Source: Rhynchopus euleeides
Taxonomy: Eukaryota; Euglenozoa; Diplonemea; Diplonemida; Diplonemidae
Direction of reading: 5' to 3'
Length of the DNA stretch: 64,000 bases
Assembly (NCBI GenBank): GCA_963210315.1
Contig: OY723323.1
Span: forward strand, 186,001-250,000
Position 1 is the first letter of the stretch. Each line of letters opens with the position of its first letter. The notes under the pieces were generated by a model. That model had not been told where the DNA came from, did no database searches, and was given only the letters and a program-made list of their open reading frames with translations. This document shows, one piece after another, positions 9,101 to 19,275 of this stretch. Both the position numbers and the translations under genes were made by a program.

Positions 9101-11788
9101 TCCGTCGTCGCCGCGGTCTATGAACGCTGGTGACACACAGACGCGCACGCCTAGTGCAGGTGAGGCGGTTTTGGTGGGGAAGGTGGCCCCATTTACAGCG
9201 ATGGTGCCGACATATCGAGGGCGTGCGCCAGAGGAGGGGTCCACGCGATGCACGCCCATGGCAATGGTCTTCTTTTCGTTTAGGCGCATTCCCGTTATTG
9301 CGCAGAACTCGCCCGTGATGTCCGCGCCACGTTGTGTCAGCGCCTCAGAGACACGCGAGATGATAGTGGCGTCATCCGCGTACGATATGCTGAGGGCCCC
9401 CCCGCTCTCTTCCTGGATCGCTTTCACCAGGACGGAGAGCAGCGCGTTGATGAGGACGACCGACAATGGGCAGCCCTGAAGAATTCCGTTCGTCACATCG
9501 AACTCCCCCCCCACTCCGAGTGGGGTCTTGAAGCGACGGCGGAGGCGCGAGTACATCGCTTCCAGCGGCCGGAGGATGCGCTCGTGCAGTCCCATTGCAC
9601 GCGCCAGCTCCAGGACTAAGCGCTGGGGTACCCTGTCGAAACATTTCGAGAAGTCGAGCGCCAGGAGGTAGATCGAGGTGTCCTTGTCCAGGAGCGTTTC
9701 CTCAATCTGGGTCGTGAGGTCCATCAGCGCGTCGTCGGCGCGGTGGCCGGGGCGGAAGCCGTGTTGAGAGGGGTCAATCCAGCCCTCCTGCCATACGACA
9801 ACATCCTGCAGACGGCGGCAGGCCCATATGCGGTACACCAGGCTCGTGACCGTGATGGGCCGAAGTCCGAGCGGGTCGCCAGCGTATTCGCCCTTGGGGA
9901 TGAGCGTCACCAGTGCGGTTCTCAGCGCCTCGGGCCAAGAGCCGGTACGCTCGATGCTGTTGAAGAGGGCTGCAAACCCATCCATTAGCCCCACCGGCAG
10001 AAGTGCAACCTCTTCCAGTCTCCAGCCGTCGACGCCGCAGGTGCCCGACTTGGACTTCGCTAGCTTCATCTGTGCCAGCGCGATGAGGTCTGACCCCGTG
10101 ATGTCGGATATAGTCATCGGAGTGTGGTGTACGTATTTCCCGAAGCGCTCCATGAACGGCGAAAATTCGGGTTCCCCAACGCGATCAGGGTACAGCCGCA
10201 GGATGCTGTCCCAGGCTCCTTGCAGGATGCTGTCCATCTCAGCGAGGTTGGCGGTGAAGGTCCCGTCCGGTCGCCGCACCGTGTCGGCAGTGCTGGGCGT
10301 CTCTCCCTTCAGCATCGCCACGACACTCTTCGCATCCTCACGGCAACGTCTCCGGAAGTCGTCGCGGAGCAGGCCTCGGCGCTGGTGCACCACCTCAGAG
10401 AGAATCCGTCGGCACTCCGCGCGCGTCCCGTGGAGGAGGCGTTGGAGCACCGCAAGGGGCGGGGTACCGTCGCGCCGGCCGCCAGCCGGCACATCCTGGT
10501 TGGTGGGCAGCTCACATACCAGTGTTCTGCACTTCTCCCAGCAGCGTGAAACATCGTATGGCAGCAGGCCGTTGCCAAGACGCATGCGGGCGCCCACCAA
10601 CTCCTCTAGGCGTCGGATGGCAGCGCGCAGTTTCAGCTCACGGCAGGACGCGGCTCCTAGCCCATCCGGTGCCCGTGATTCCCTCGCACACAGGCGGACC
10701 TTCCGTGGCTCGCGTACATCCCCACGGCCGATGTAGGCGCGGGAGGCTCCAGCTGAAAGTCCCGCCAATTGCACGAGGTAGGTCTCGCACGCTTCGCAGA
10801 GCAGTTTCCAGGCATTGTCAAGGTCGCCCCGCCGCAGGGCTCCCTCGAACCCCGAGAGGGATGGAGTAGGAGGGGGCGCGGTGGTAGCCCCGGGGGGGGC
10901 CCGAGGAACGCGGATTTGCTTGGGGACCCTGTATTTGAGGCACGTCTGGTCGAAGACCTGAACGTCGAGAGTCATCGTCACGCAGAGGTGGTTCGGCACT
11001 CCCACGTCCCGAACATCGCACGCCGTAAGGGCCTGCGCTGCGATCGGGTTCAGCAGCGCGTAGTCGATACGTGTCCCCTCGCATGTAGTGGAGGTGAAGG
11101 TTGAAGGGGGCGTGGTGCCGGTGGCCTGTGCGGCCAGTGCCGCAGCATCGGCCCAGTAGTTGTCCAGTGCATGTGCGAGGGTGGGCGACGCATCCCTGTC
11201 GGTGTTGAGGTCGCCCATCACCACTACCGGCACGTCGCCCAAGCATCTGCCGTAGTCTAGCAGCACCGCATGCAGGAGTCGCTCCCGTTCGGCGAAGGTT
11301 TTCCCAGACTTGCGCCGCTTCTGACCCGACGGGGCGTACACGCATAGGACGTGCAGGAAGGAGCTACCATCTCCGATTGCCACCTTTGCGTGTACAAAAC
11401 GGCCATCGCTTGCAAAACGTTCCAGTGTCGTGGGGGTGGAGAGGCGCACGAGCGGGGCGGGCTTCCGCGCAAGGATGCCGACTCCGCCTTTGGTGCCTTT
11501 CACAAGGTTGCCTTTAACGCCGTCGCGGGGTGCACCCCAAGCCGTGGACCATATCCGCTCCTGGGAAAGGTGCGTCGATACCTCTTCCTGCATGTGCTTG
11601 GTCAGGGCAGTTTCTTGTAGACAGACGATGTCGGCAGGGATCAGCGTGATCTTCTCGAGGTGAGGAAGCAGCGCCGTCACATTCACGGAAGCCAGGGTGA
11701 TAGCGGGGCCTGGGTTCGTCTCGATGTCCCCGTGCGTGGGGAGGCGCAGATACGCAGCATCTGCGAGTCGCTTATCCCGGGTGGGAAG
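6155..11788 (-). CDS. LINE-1 ORF2: 2A-like leader, APE endonuclease, reverse transcriptase, Cys/His fingers
   Basis: About 1,877 aa counted from the codon after the in-frame TGA. Residues 20-28 are GDIETNPGP, a 2A-like peptide. The APE-type endonuclease follows (about 29-290): the conserved Asn in SVNV, Glu in CLQET, GDLNTD, RIDYAL, and PNH where SDH is usual. The RT has motif A ALDFSKCFD, motif B NGILQGCP and motif C YADD at about 803-806. Then come a CxxC...HxxxxC finger (CRNCDTG ... HLLWEC), a conserved ELAIDFEVFSGL segment, and a C-terminal array of Cys/His motifs (CHDCDAAGH, CCRAHH, CCKRGHH) before a Ser/Pro-rich tail. No RNase H is seen. The codon sometimes taken as the start (11686) is GTG. 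The first true ATG lies beyond the catalytic Glu, so translation probably enters from ORF1b. The product copies LINE RNA at nicked chromosomal targets. Confidence 0.9.
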   Translation of the reverse strand, partial: LPTRDKRLADAAYLRLPTHGDIETNPGPAITLASVNVTALLPHLEKITLIPADIVCLQETALTKHMQEEVSTHLSQERIWSTAWGAPRDGVKGNLVKGTKGGVGILARKPAPLVRLSTPTTLERFASDGRFVHAKVAIGDGSSFLHVLCVYAPSGQKRRKSGKTFAERERLLHAVLLDYGRCLGDVPVVVMGDLNTDRDASPTLAHALDNYWADAAALAAQATGTTPPSTFTSTTCEGTRIDYALLNPIAAQALTACDVRDVGVPNHLCVTMTLDVQVFDQTCLKYRVPKQIRVPRAPPGATTAPPPTPSLSGFEGALRRGDLDNAWKLLCEACETYLVQLAGLSAGASRAYIGRGDVREPRKVRLCARESRAPDGLGAASCRELKLRAAIRRLEELVGARMRLGNGLLPYDVSRCWEKCRTLVCELPTNQDVPAGGRRDGTPPLAVLQRLLHGTRAECRRILSEVVHQRRGLLRDDFRRRCREDAKSVVAMLKGETPSTADTVRRPDGTFTANLAEMDSILQGAWDSILRLYPDRVGEPEFSPFMERFGKYVHHTPMTISDITGSDLIALAQMKLAKSKSGTCGVDGWRLEEVALLPVGLMDGFAALFNSIERTGSWPEALRTALVTLIPKGEYAGDPLGLRPITVTSLVYRIWACRRLQDVVVWQEGWIDPSQHGFRPGHRADDALMDLTTQIEETLLDKDTSIYLLALDFSKCFDRVPQRLVLELARAMGLHERILRPLEAMYSRLRRRFKTPLGVGGEFDVTNGILQGCPLSVVLINALLSVLVKAIQEESGGALSISYADDATIISRVSEALTQRGADITGEFCAITGMRLNEKKTIAMGVHRVDPSSGARPRYVGTIAVNGATFPTKTASPALGVRVCVSPAFIDRGDDGRASKAHAPLRRLGSSPATFEQRHGLIAGAVMPRAIFGGWYAPIDHRVLRDLETRASNCLYGDRHPSRSTAAALSIASKGHLLHPGIIVPYRMLLLLLDSCRRLPELIPRFNRIRAMYAQKTRIDVPLGPIGLALKKGLPPASLTCGDDVSLISAPGGSEPLLSLEVAARNHVLREALRHNIWRRLAISRPSFGGVEDGVDTVLTNDFWLSCGDPVLAAAMRCIIVGGVFLADRWGRNKLGAATDSAPDGPEAERSTAPTPPPVTAADHATAPADGDAAGDTDDDDDSSSSAPSEFDVLDDSGEVPLPLTATQPEPGSDRLCRNCDTGSPETVTHLLWECPAHNDVRARERYAGLCEERLSWPPCLANWGIIPKPLSGTVRAKDLHHLMSTIVARRDVLERERLGVSPTVCAWDAALARPAAPHQSDLASLPDNPPRWTHGECIMRALRAWLGRLTWTREGSVSFCELAIDFEVFSGLDVCPIATGAPAGTQPAPLNMRGRMMGQMLKYLVSQCEAVNLRAPLPGAFVSRVYCLRAVGVKEVWGGLEPRPRFACHGLTTRILIEQIPRAIHWASSKSWGLDLTPSYTEVPDRDTRSEQWDPTPVAPTRDPLDTVSPRSAPCGAERYAPRSEVLARNVCRAHSKPKCHDCDAAGHNRTLRMEDCCRAHHRQDDGLPVQFCSTHRLLRCGTCSSSNMCCKRGHHGCRDHDLPPCGVCASLPEMDDRRPTACCKKGHHAPPAPATPVEADAPTPPPHVPPTPPFPEATAPTVGDLPSTTPPRVPAPQPSPEATPCPATPEPATPPVILKRLAHTVCSPGSPHRHLMQPRRRLSPDGVRPSIPAVAQLKRTALEAHTGSTPALPAQRPRVDHVIPTADADADVGAADPDPPSPTTSPPDGVSVDAALPQRPRSGASSSSARARSPHAPTGFRAYLNPPSSRSASPGATDRVAPAPPPPPVSLPSPHQSSSSLKQGESTGPRARVVK
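11705..11728 (-). other. 2A-like StopGo peptide (DIETNPGP)
   Basis: Codons at 11728 down to 11705 encode D-I-E-T-N-P-G-P, an exact match to the D(V/I)ExNPGP 2A consensus. It is preceded by Gly and a Leu-containing stretch (YLRLPTH), as in known 2A peptides. In known 2As the ribosome skips the final Gly-Pro bond, so the endonuclease-RT would start with Pro. The motif is seen directly; activity is inferred from the family. Confidence 0.8.
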
Positions 11789-12532
11789 TCACTTGTGCAG
11801 GTTTGCACAGCTCGCGCATGCCACCTGATTGCATCCCTCGCAGCTTTTCAGCGTGTACTGCCTGCCCACGACCGCTTCGCACAGCTGGCAGCGGGTGTTC
11901 ATCGTGGCCTTGTACCCGGCGCCCCATTGGTGAATGTGGATGCTCACATTCCTCTTGCGGATCGGGGAGACGTAGTCCATCGCGTCGGACACCGCAGAGC
12001 TGATGCGCTCCCCCCAGCCCTTCGACGAAGGCTGCCCCAGCATCTCGTCGATGTCGTCCTCCTCTTCGGCCCCGTCGCCCCCGGAGACCACCCGACGCCG
12101 CTTGCCGTTGGCGTCCGCACGCGGGGCATCGTCCTCCCCGTCAGCTGAGAGCATGTCGGCGGAGCTCTCGTCGTCAACGTCGTCGCCCCCGCCGGCGGCA
12201 GGAGGAGGGGCCGCGGTCTCATCTGCGGCGGGTTCAGCCTGGGCCGCGGCTGGCGGTGCCTGTGGAGGCGGCGGGGGGTCCTGCGGAGGGGCCTGCGGGG
12301 AGACCTGCGGGGGGGCGATAGGTGTCGTCGGTGGGGATGACACGTAGCGCTCCGGCAGCTTCACCTTGGCCGGGGGGCCAGCCGCGGGCGCGGGCTTGAA
12401 CCGCCGCACATCCTGCGGGGGGGCGTCCTCTTTCGCCCATTCCCTCACCCAGAGGGAGGGGCGGCCCGCCCTCGTTATACAACTAAAGGGGGGGGTGTTG
12501 GCGCCGTTACGACGAGCACGCGCTGTCCGCTT
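11789..12532 (-). CDS. LINE-1 ORF1b: acidic/Pro-rich linker with C-terminal zinc finger
   Basis: This frame is open from just after a TAA at 12533-12535 to a TGA at 11789-11791 and has no credible ATG at its start, the first candidate codon being GTG at 12448. That favours entry from ORF1 by a -1 shift rather than independent initiation. The chain is Pro-rich, then acidic (GDDVDDESSAD, EEEDDIDEM) with a KRRR patch that could act in nuclear import. It ends in a Cys cluster of the form CxxC-x12-CxxC-x4-CxxC followed by NLHK. This looks like a treble-clef or RING-like zinc finger, perhaps for nucleic-acid or protein binding. The terminating TGA is in frame with ORF2 and no other stop separates them. 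The domain call is moderate; the function is inferred from position. Confidence 0.7.
   Translation of the reverse strand, partial: KRTARARRNGANTPPFSCITRAGRPSLWVREWAKEDAPPQDVRRFKPAPAAGPPAKVKLPERYVSSPPTTPIAPPQVSPQAPPQDPPPPPQAPPAAAQAEPAADETAAPPPAAGGGDDVDDESSADMLSADGEDDAPRADANGKRRRVVSGGDGAEEEDDIDEMLGQPSSKGWGERISSAVSDAMDYVSPIRKRNVSIHIHQWGAGYKATMNTRCQLCEAVVGRQYTLKSCEGCNQVACASCANLHK
12444..12495 (-). promoter_or_regulatory. Candidate -1 frameshift site between ORF1 and ORF1b
   Basis: On the minus strand the ORF1 codons read ACA CCC CCC CCT TTA, giving eight C followed by TTTAG. The heptamer C CCC CCT allows a -1 slip into the ORF1b frame. About 20 nt further on, TCCCTC-TGGGT-GAGGGA can form a 6-bp hairpin (about 12444-12460). 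Slip sequence and hairpin are seen in the sequence; frameshifting is inferred. Confidence 0.45.
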
Positions 12533-13929
12533 TTAGCGCGCGAGTTTATCACACTCGCGTTCCAGCCATTTCCCGCCCGCCGCAAGTCGAACAGGATGTC
12601 GTCGGCGTGCTCTTGCCCACGGGCCCCGGATACCACCCATTTCATGAGGGGGTCACGAGCCGGTTCAGCTTTATCTCCGAGGTTGGCGCGCACCGCCTCA
12701 GCCTGCTGGGGTGTCGCCACGCGAACCGACAGTGTCCTCACGCCGTACACCAGACCGAGCGCAGCGGGTCCCAGCCCCTTCGCGGCGGCGCGTGCCTCCG
12801 ACAGTGTTGTACCCTTGCAGAGGGGAATCGCCGCGTACGGCTCGCGGCCGCCGGCAAATTGCAGCTCCTTCCAGAAACAGCCTCCTGCCCCCGACGCCTG
12901 AAGGAGGCTGGTGACAGCCTCCCGTGGCACACGCACCATCGCGTCCACCCGGCCCTTGCGCCACTGTGGCCGCCACACCTGCTCCGGCCGCACCCGCACC
13001 TTGCCGGCGTCGCTCGCCGCCCGCCGCGCCAGCCCCTGCAGGACCGTCAGGCTGTCGGTGCCCGTCGTCAGCGCGGTCCACGTGTCCTTCGACGTGTGAG
13101 CCGCGGCCACGCAGAAGACGAGCACCCTCGTCCGCTCCTCCCCCCGTGGGACGGCGTCGACATGGGCAACGCCCGGCACGCCGTCGCTTCCCGCCGGCAC
13201 CCCGCTGTTAAAGGGGATGTTCCCCGCCGTTGCCACCCACAGCGGGCGCACCATCCCACCCACCAGGGTGAGCATCTCCTCCGACGCGCCGGCGAAGCGT
13301 GTCCCGCAGATCACAGCATAGGCACGCTGCGAGTCCTCCGCTACCGCTGCCTGCGCGAGTTCAAGCAGCTCCTTCGCGCGCTTCGCCTGCTGCGCGAAGA
13401 GGAGCCCGCGCGGCGCGACCCCGATCTGCGTGGCGGCAATTGAAGCCGCCGGGGGGGCCGCGAGGGCCGGGGGAGGTGGCACGGGCGGCTTGCGCGCCAT
13501 CGTCACCCACCCGGATCCTTGCTGGGGGGCCGTCGCTGCCGGCCCCTTCCGCTGTTGCTGCTGCCCTTGCTGTTGCTTCGGCTTCTGCGTCGGCTGCTGC
13601 TGCTGCTGCTGCGCCGTGGTGTGCGGATGCTTTGTCGATGATGCCTCGTTCGACTTCTTCTTCGGTTGTTGTTGCGCCTGCTGTGGCGCCTGCTGATGCT
13701 GATGCTGATGTTGATGCTGATGCTGCTGCTGCTGTGCGGGTGGCGCCGCCATCGGCGGGCTTGCAGAGGTAGTAGGTGTTTCACCACCCAACAGCGTCAC
13801 GAGCAGCGCGCCCTGCTGCTCCATGAACGTCATAACGACGTCCAGTTCGTCCTCCGAGAGTTTGCGCCCGCTTGCGAGAAGCTGCTGCGTCGACGCCTGC
13901 AGCCGCTTGATCCTCGCGATCATGGCCAT
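12475..13929 (-). CDS. LINE-1 ORF1 protein (Gln/His-rich, nucleic-acid-binding candidate)
   Basis: 484 aa from the ATG at 13929; codons further upstream lack an ATG. The N-terminal 45 residues look helical. Residues about 60-140 are low-complexity, rich in Gln and His with an alternating HQ run, and include KKK and KPKQQQ basic patches. The rest (about 165-480) is globular with no family I recognise; no CCHC knuckle or clear RRM is visible. By position it should be the ORF1 RNA-binding chaperone of the retrotransposon particle. It ends at TAA, 12475-12477. The last 58 nt overlap an open -1 frame that continues into ORF1b, and the overlap contains a C8T3 tract, so a -1 frameshift extension is plausible. 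Confidence 0.85.
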   Translation of the reverse strand: MAMIARIKRLQASTQQLLASGRKLSEDELDVVMTFMEQQGALLVTLLGGETPTTSASPPMAAPPAQQQQHQHQHQHQHQQAPQQAQQQPKKKSNEASSTKHPHTTAQQQQQQPTQKPKQQQGQQQQRKGPAATAPQQGSGWVTMARKPPVPPPPALAAPPAASIAATQIGVAPRGLLFAQQAKRAKELLELAQAAVAEDSQRAYAVICGTRFAGASEEMLTLVGGMVRPLWVATAGNIPFNSGVPAGSDGVPGVAHVDAVPRGEERTRVLVFCVAAAHTSKDTWTALTTGTDSLTVLQGLARRAASDAGKVRVRPEQVWRPQWRKGRVDAMVRVPREAVTSLLQASGAGGCFWKELQFAGGREPYAAIPLCKGTTLSEARAAAKGLGPAALGLVYGVRTLSVRVATPQQAEAVRANLGDKAEPARDPLMKWVVSGARGQEHADDILFDLRRAGNGWNASVINSRAKSGQRVLVVTAPTPPPLVV

Positions 13930-14111
13930 TGTAGGCCGGGGCGGGGGAGTTGGTACCAAGCACGGGGGGAATCAGGCACGGGATGACGGGGGGGAGGGTC
14001 CGGGGTATGATGTGTGTGTTGAACGGGGTGGCGGAGGGGGCGCGGCAAAGGGCCGGACCCCCTCCTCCTGAAGTGGGACTCCACCAGCCGCGGGGCGCGA
14101 CCAATGAAGTA

Positions 14112-16110
<1,999 letters not shown>

Positions 16111-16138
16111 CCCCCCCCCCCCTTCCTGTTTCCTCTTC

Positions 16139-16216
16139 TGTAGTGACTACAAAAAGGACTAACATTGCGAGAAGGTGCTGGGAGATTTACTTTTCCATTC
16201 CCTCTCGACGATCAAA
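16139..16216 (+). mobile_element. Mini-SINE-like repeat, copy 1
   Basis: A 78-bp unit opening with TGTAGTGACTACA and containing the family core ACAAAAAGGACTAACATTGC, then GAGAAGGTGCTGGGAG and ending CTCTCGACGATCAAA. It is flanked by direct repeats made of a C-run plus TTCCTGTTTCCTCTTC (left ends 16138, right 16217-16244), consistent with a target-site duplication of about 28 bp. The unit folds on itself (CGAGA...GTG with CAC...TCTCG; TGGGA with TTCC). Confidence 0.75.
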
Positions 16217-16585
16217 CCCCCCCCCCCCTTCCTGTTTCCTCTTCCGATTCCCTCGGCTCGACTTTACGCTATGACTCTCTTCCCCTGCATAACCTCATGT
16301 CACTGTCAAAGAAGTGTTCGCCCAACCCGACCCTCCTGCCCCCCCCTCCCCCACACGACCCCATCTCTCAAGTGTTTTGGCGGAGTGTGTGGGGTTACGT
16401 TGTGTGGATCTGCTCTCATTGTCTCTCTCTCTCTCTCTCTCTGAGGCTCCAGCCACGACGCATGCGCCAATTAGCAAAACTAGATGAAGAACAGGCGCAG
16501 CAATAGCGCGAGGCTTTCAGAGAGGGGGGGTCATGTTGTCGTTGTAGCCCACCACGCGCTCGATCCCCCGCCCCCCCCCCCCCTA

Positions 16586-18211
16586 GGCCCCTGCATAGCC
16601 CCCGATTTTCTGTCACAAAACCAAATTTTGGCCATTTTTTCAATTTTTGGGTCCAAAATACCCCCCAAAACACCACCAAATGACTTTTGTGGGTCTCTCC
16701 CACCTGTTTCCCACCTTTCCACCCCAATTTTCCAGCTTTTTGGGGGGTTTTTCGGGTATTTTTGCCGGAAAAAGCCCCTCCGTTAGGTCGCTTTTCTCCT
16801 GTATATCACCCAGGAAATTCACAAACCCACGTTTGAGTATGGATGGGACCTCAGCACCTAGTGCTGCTGCAAATTCCTGGAGTTCATTCCTCGTGAATAG
16901 ATTCAGAATCCCTTCTTGGTGATTCTTGAGTCTGGCAACATTGAATTCTGCCAGACTGTCTGCCCGGGTGTCGGATCTCGGCTGCAGCTGAGTGTGCTTG
17001 TGCGAGCTCGTTTTCTCGTTCCAGAGTTTTGCCCTGCCATCGTCACCATGCTGTTTGCCGCCTTCTCACAGCCCCTGTTCGTCCTACAGACACACCGGTG
17101 TCACACGTGGGTCTCTTCTGCGGGCACTGCACCTGATGCCATGTTCATTTCATAGTGTGTGCCCACTTTGCCTGTATATGCTAGGGGGGCTACTGTTACG
17201 CGACTGTGACTGGCCGTTTGCACATGTGGATATCACGGAAATATTCCGTAGTTTTGACCCGAACACAGGGTACTCCGCCCAATTTGGGCTCCCGGAATCA
17301 ACTGCGACCGGAATTTTTCACTTTGGTGACGATTTTGGCTGATAGTTTGGGTGATTCATGCCCACCCTGGTCACACCCCCTAAAAGCAAGGGATTTGTGG
17401 GGTTATGAGTGGGTCCCCCACGAGAAACCTCTTTCAGACCGCCTCTGGGCGTCACAAGGCCACCAAAACCACTAAAAACCACCCAGTAACCTACCTCAGG
17501 GGGTATCTGTGTGGTTGTGGGGTGTTTGGAGGCCTTCTCTGCCTTCTGGAGACCATATCTCGAACCGTGCCAAAACAGCTGAAAATTAGGGGGTTGCTGT
17601 GACGCTACTGTGACGGTCCCGGAAATTCCCGAAAATTCTGGGAAAAAGCCGCATTTTTGACCCGAAAACAGGGTATTCCACCCATTTTGGTCTGCCGGAA
17701 TCACTTCCGCGTGGAATTCTTCATTTTGGTGACGATTTTGGGTGATATTTCGGATATTTCGTGTAGATTTCAGCCCCCAAAAACAAGGGGTTTTTAGGGA
17801 AAGTATCAAAGTTTTCCACGAGAAACCTCTTTCAGACCGCCTCTGGGTGTCAGAAGGCCTCCCAAACCACTAAAAACCACTCAGGAACCTACCTCAGGGG
17901 GTATCTGTATGGTTTTGGGGTGTTCAGAGGCCTTCTCTGCCTTCTGGAAGCGATTTTTTTGACCGTTACAAATCAGCCCAATAGCGTTACAAAAGCGTTA
18001 CACTTTTTCGGGGGTTTTTCAGGAAAAAACGCCAAATAATTCGAATGGATCGACTTTCTCGAGGGTGTCCGCTATTTTCTCGGGTTTTTTCAGTGGTCCC
18101 CCACTGGATTTTTGGCCAGGTACGCCCATTTTGGTGGAGTTTTGGCCCAAAATCCAAAAAATCGTGTTTGTGACAGCCCTAAACAGAGATTTAAAGGACC
18201 GTGCAGGGGCC
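16586..18211. mobile_element. TA-flanked TIR element, non-autonomous, 1.6 kb
   Basis: Begins GGCCCCTGCA after TA (16584-16585) and ends TGCAGGGGCC before TA (18212-18213), with C-runs on both outer sides. The TIRs are imperfect over about 90 bp and share CAAACACGATTTTT with the fold-back element family. The interior holds two diverged copies of a block of roughly 300 bp (about 17250-17575 and 17655-17955, both containing CGAGAAACCTCTTTCAGACC). No transposase is seen. It probably belongs to the same TA-targeting superfamily as the fold-back elements. Confidence 0.75.
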
Positions 18212-18248
18212 TACCCCCCCCCCCCCCCCCCCGCCCCCTATCTCGTGC

Positions 18249-18318
18249 TACAAAAAGGACTAACATTGCGAGAAGGTGCTGGGTGGCTTGCTTTTTCATT
18301 CACTCTCGACGATGAAAT
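18249..18318 (+). mobile_element. Mini-SINE-like repeat, copy 2
   Basis: Same core as the 16.1-kb copy, from TACAAAAAGGACTAAC to CTCTCGACGATGAAAT. Flanked by the direct repeat CCCCCTATCTCGTGC (18234-18248 and 18329-18343). It sits in the C-run that borders the TA-flanked TIR element. Loop bases differ from copy 1 while most stem positions remain pairable. Confidence 0.75.
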
Positions 18319-18760
18319 CCCCCCCCCCCCCCCTATCTCGTGCATATCGAGTGAAGGGAGCGGCCATCCCTAGTATCGCTAGTGTGTCTTTTCTTCTACC
18401 CCATCTCGTTCCTTATCACGTTTCCCGTTTCCCTTCTCCCCCCCCGTGTCCTGCGCTGTCTTTTGTTGGCACCTCGCGTTGCCAGTAAGACAGCCGGAAG
18501 AAGCCAATAATGTGTATTTCTTTGTAATGTACCCGCCGGTCACATCGGCAGCACAGTGAGGGTGGCCAGAGGGCCTGCAATGCGCATCGTCTCGGGGTGC
18601 CAGACTGCACCACCTCCAGCTCCCCCGCCCCCCCTCCTCCTCTCCCCTTCAAAACCGTTTGAGAGTGGCTGGCTGTATCACGCATTCCCTCCGCCAACGT
18701 TTTGTAGCGTGGTCGCTCGCAACTACCCCACACCCACACCCACCCCCCGATACCTCCTAC

Positions 18761-18829
18761 TACAAAAAGGACTAACATTGCGAGAAGGTGCTGGGAGGCT
18801 TGCTTTTCCATTCACTCTCGACGATCAAA
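18761..18829 (+). mobile_element. Mini-SINE-like repeat, copy 3
   Basis: Same core, from TACAAAAAGGACTAAC to CTCTCGACGATCAAA. The flanking direct repeats are slightly diverged (CCCCCCGATACCTCCTAC at 18743-18760; CCCCCCGTACCTCCTGC after the copy), suggesting an older insertion. It again lies in a C-rich target. Confidence 0.7.
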
Positions 18830-18859
18830 CCCCCCCACCCCCCGTACCTCCTGCCATCA

Positions 18860-19244
18860 CCCCTATTCCGCACACTCACATGACCTGATCTCCTTTGTGC
18901 CAGCAGAGTTTATGGCATCGCTCTTCTCGGTATCTAGTCACAAACCCCACACCCCCGCACCTCCCCCGCACCCCCCAACCCCTGGACCCCATCACAGAAC
19001 AGCGGTTGGGTGCGGAAGGCCGACCGCATGAAGGCAATAAAATGGTTGGGGCAGATCAGGCTGTCGACACCAACGCAATGCGCGATAGACAGGGGGAGGG
19101 TGGAAAGCGTGTCTTCTGCTGTGTGTGCCGAAGAGAAGTGCGTCTTTTTTTGGCGCGTTATTTCTCCTGTTTTTTGTGGGAGAAAAAAAATGTGCCGAAA
19201 TAAAATGTCGAAAATCTTGCCGTACAGCGAAGGCTCCTCCCGCC

Positions 19245-19275
<31 letters not shown>

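Larger units (their letters stand above)
6097..14111 (-). mobile_element. Apparently full-length LINE (non-LTR retrotransposon), family 1
   Basis: An 8-kb minus-strand element. It has a short 5' leader of about 180 nt, ORF1, an overlapping ORF1b with a C-terminal zinc finger, an APE-type endonuclease plus reverse transcriptase ORF2, and a 3' UTR of about 60 nt. The ends are placed by the CT microsatellite on both sides; exact boundaries are inferred. The very long intact ORFs suggest a young insertion. The domain order resembles APE-endonuclease LINEs, and the 2A-like peptide recalls trypanosomatid L1Tc/ingi. The RT-to-zinc-finger region is clearly related to the second LINE at 54.9-60.2 kb, but this element has a different C-terminal module where the second has RNase H. 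Confidence 0.9.
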
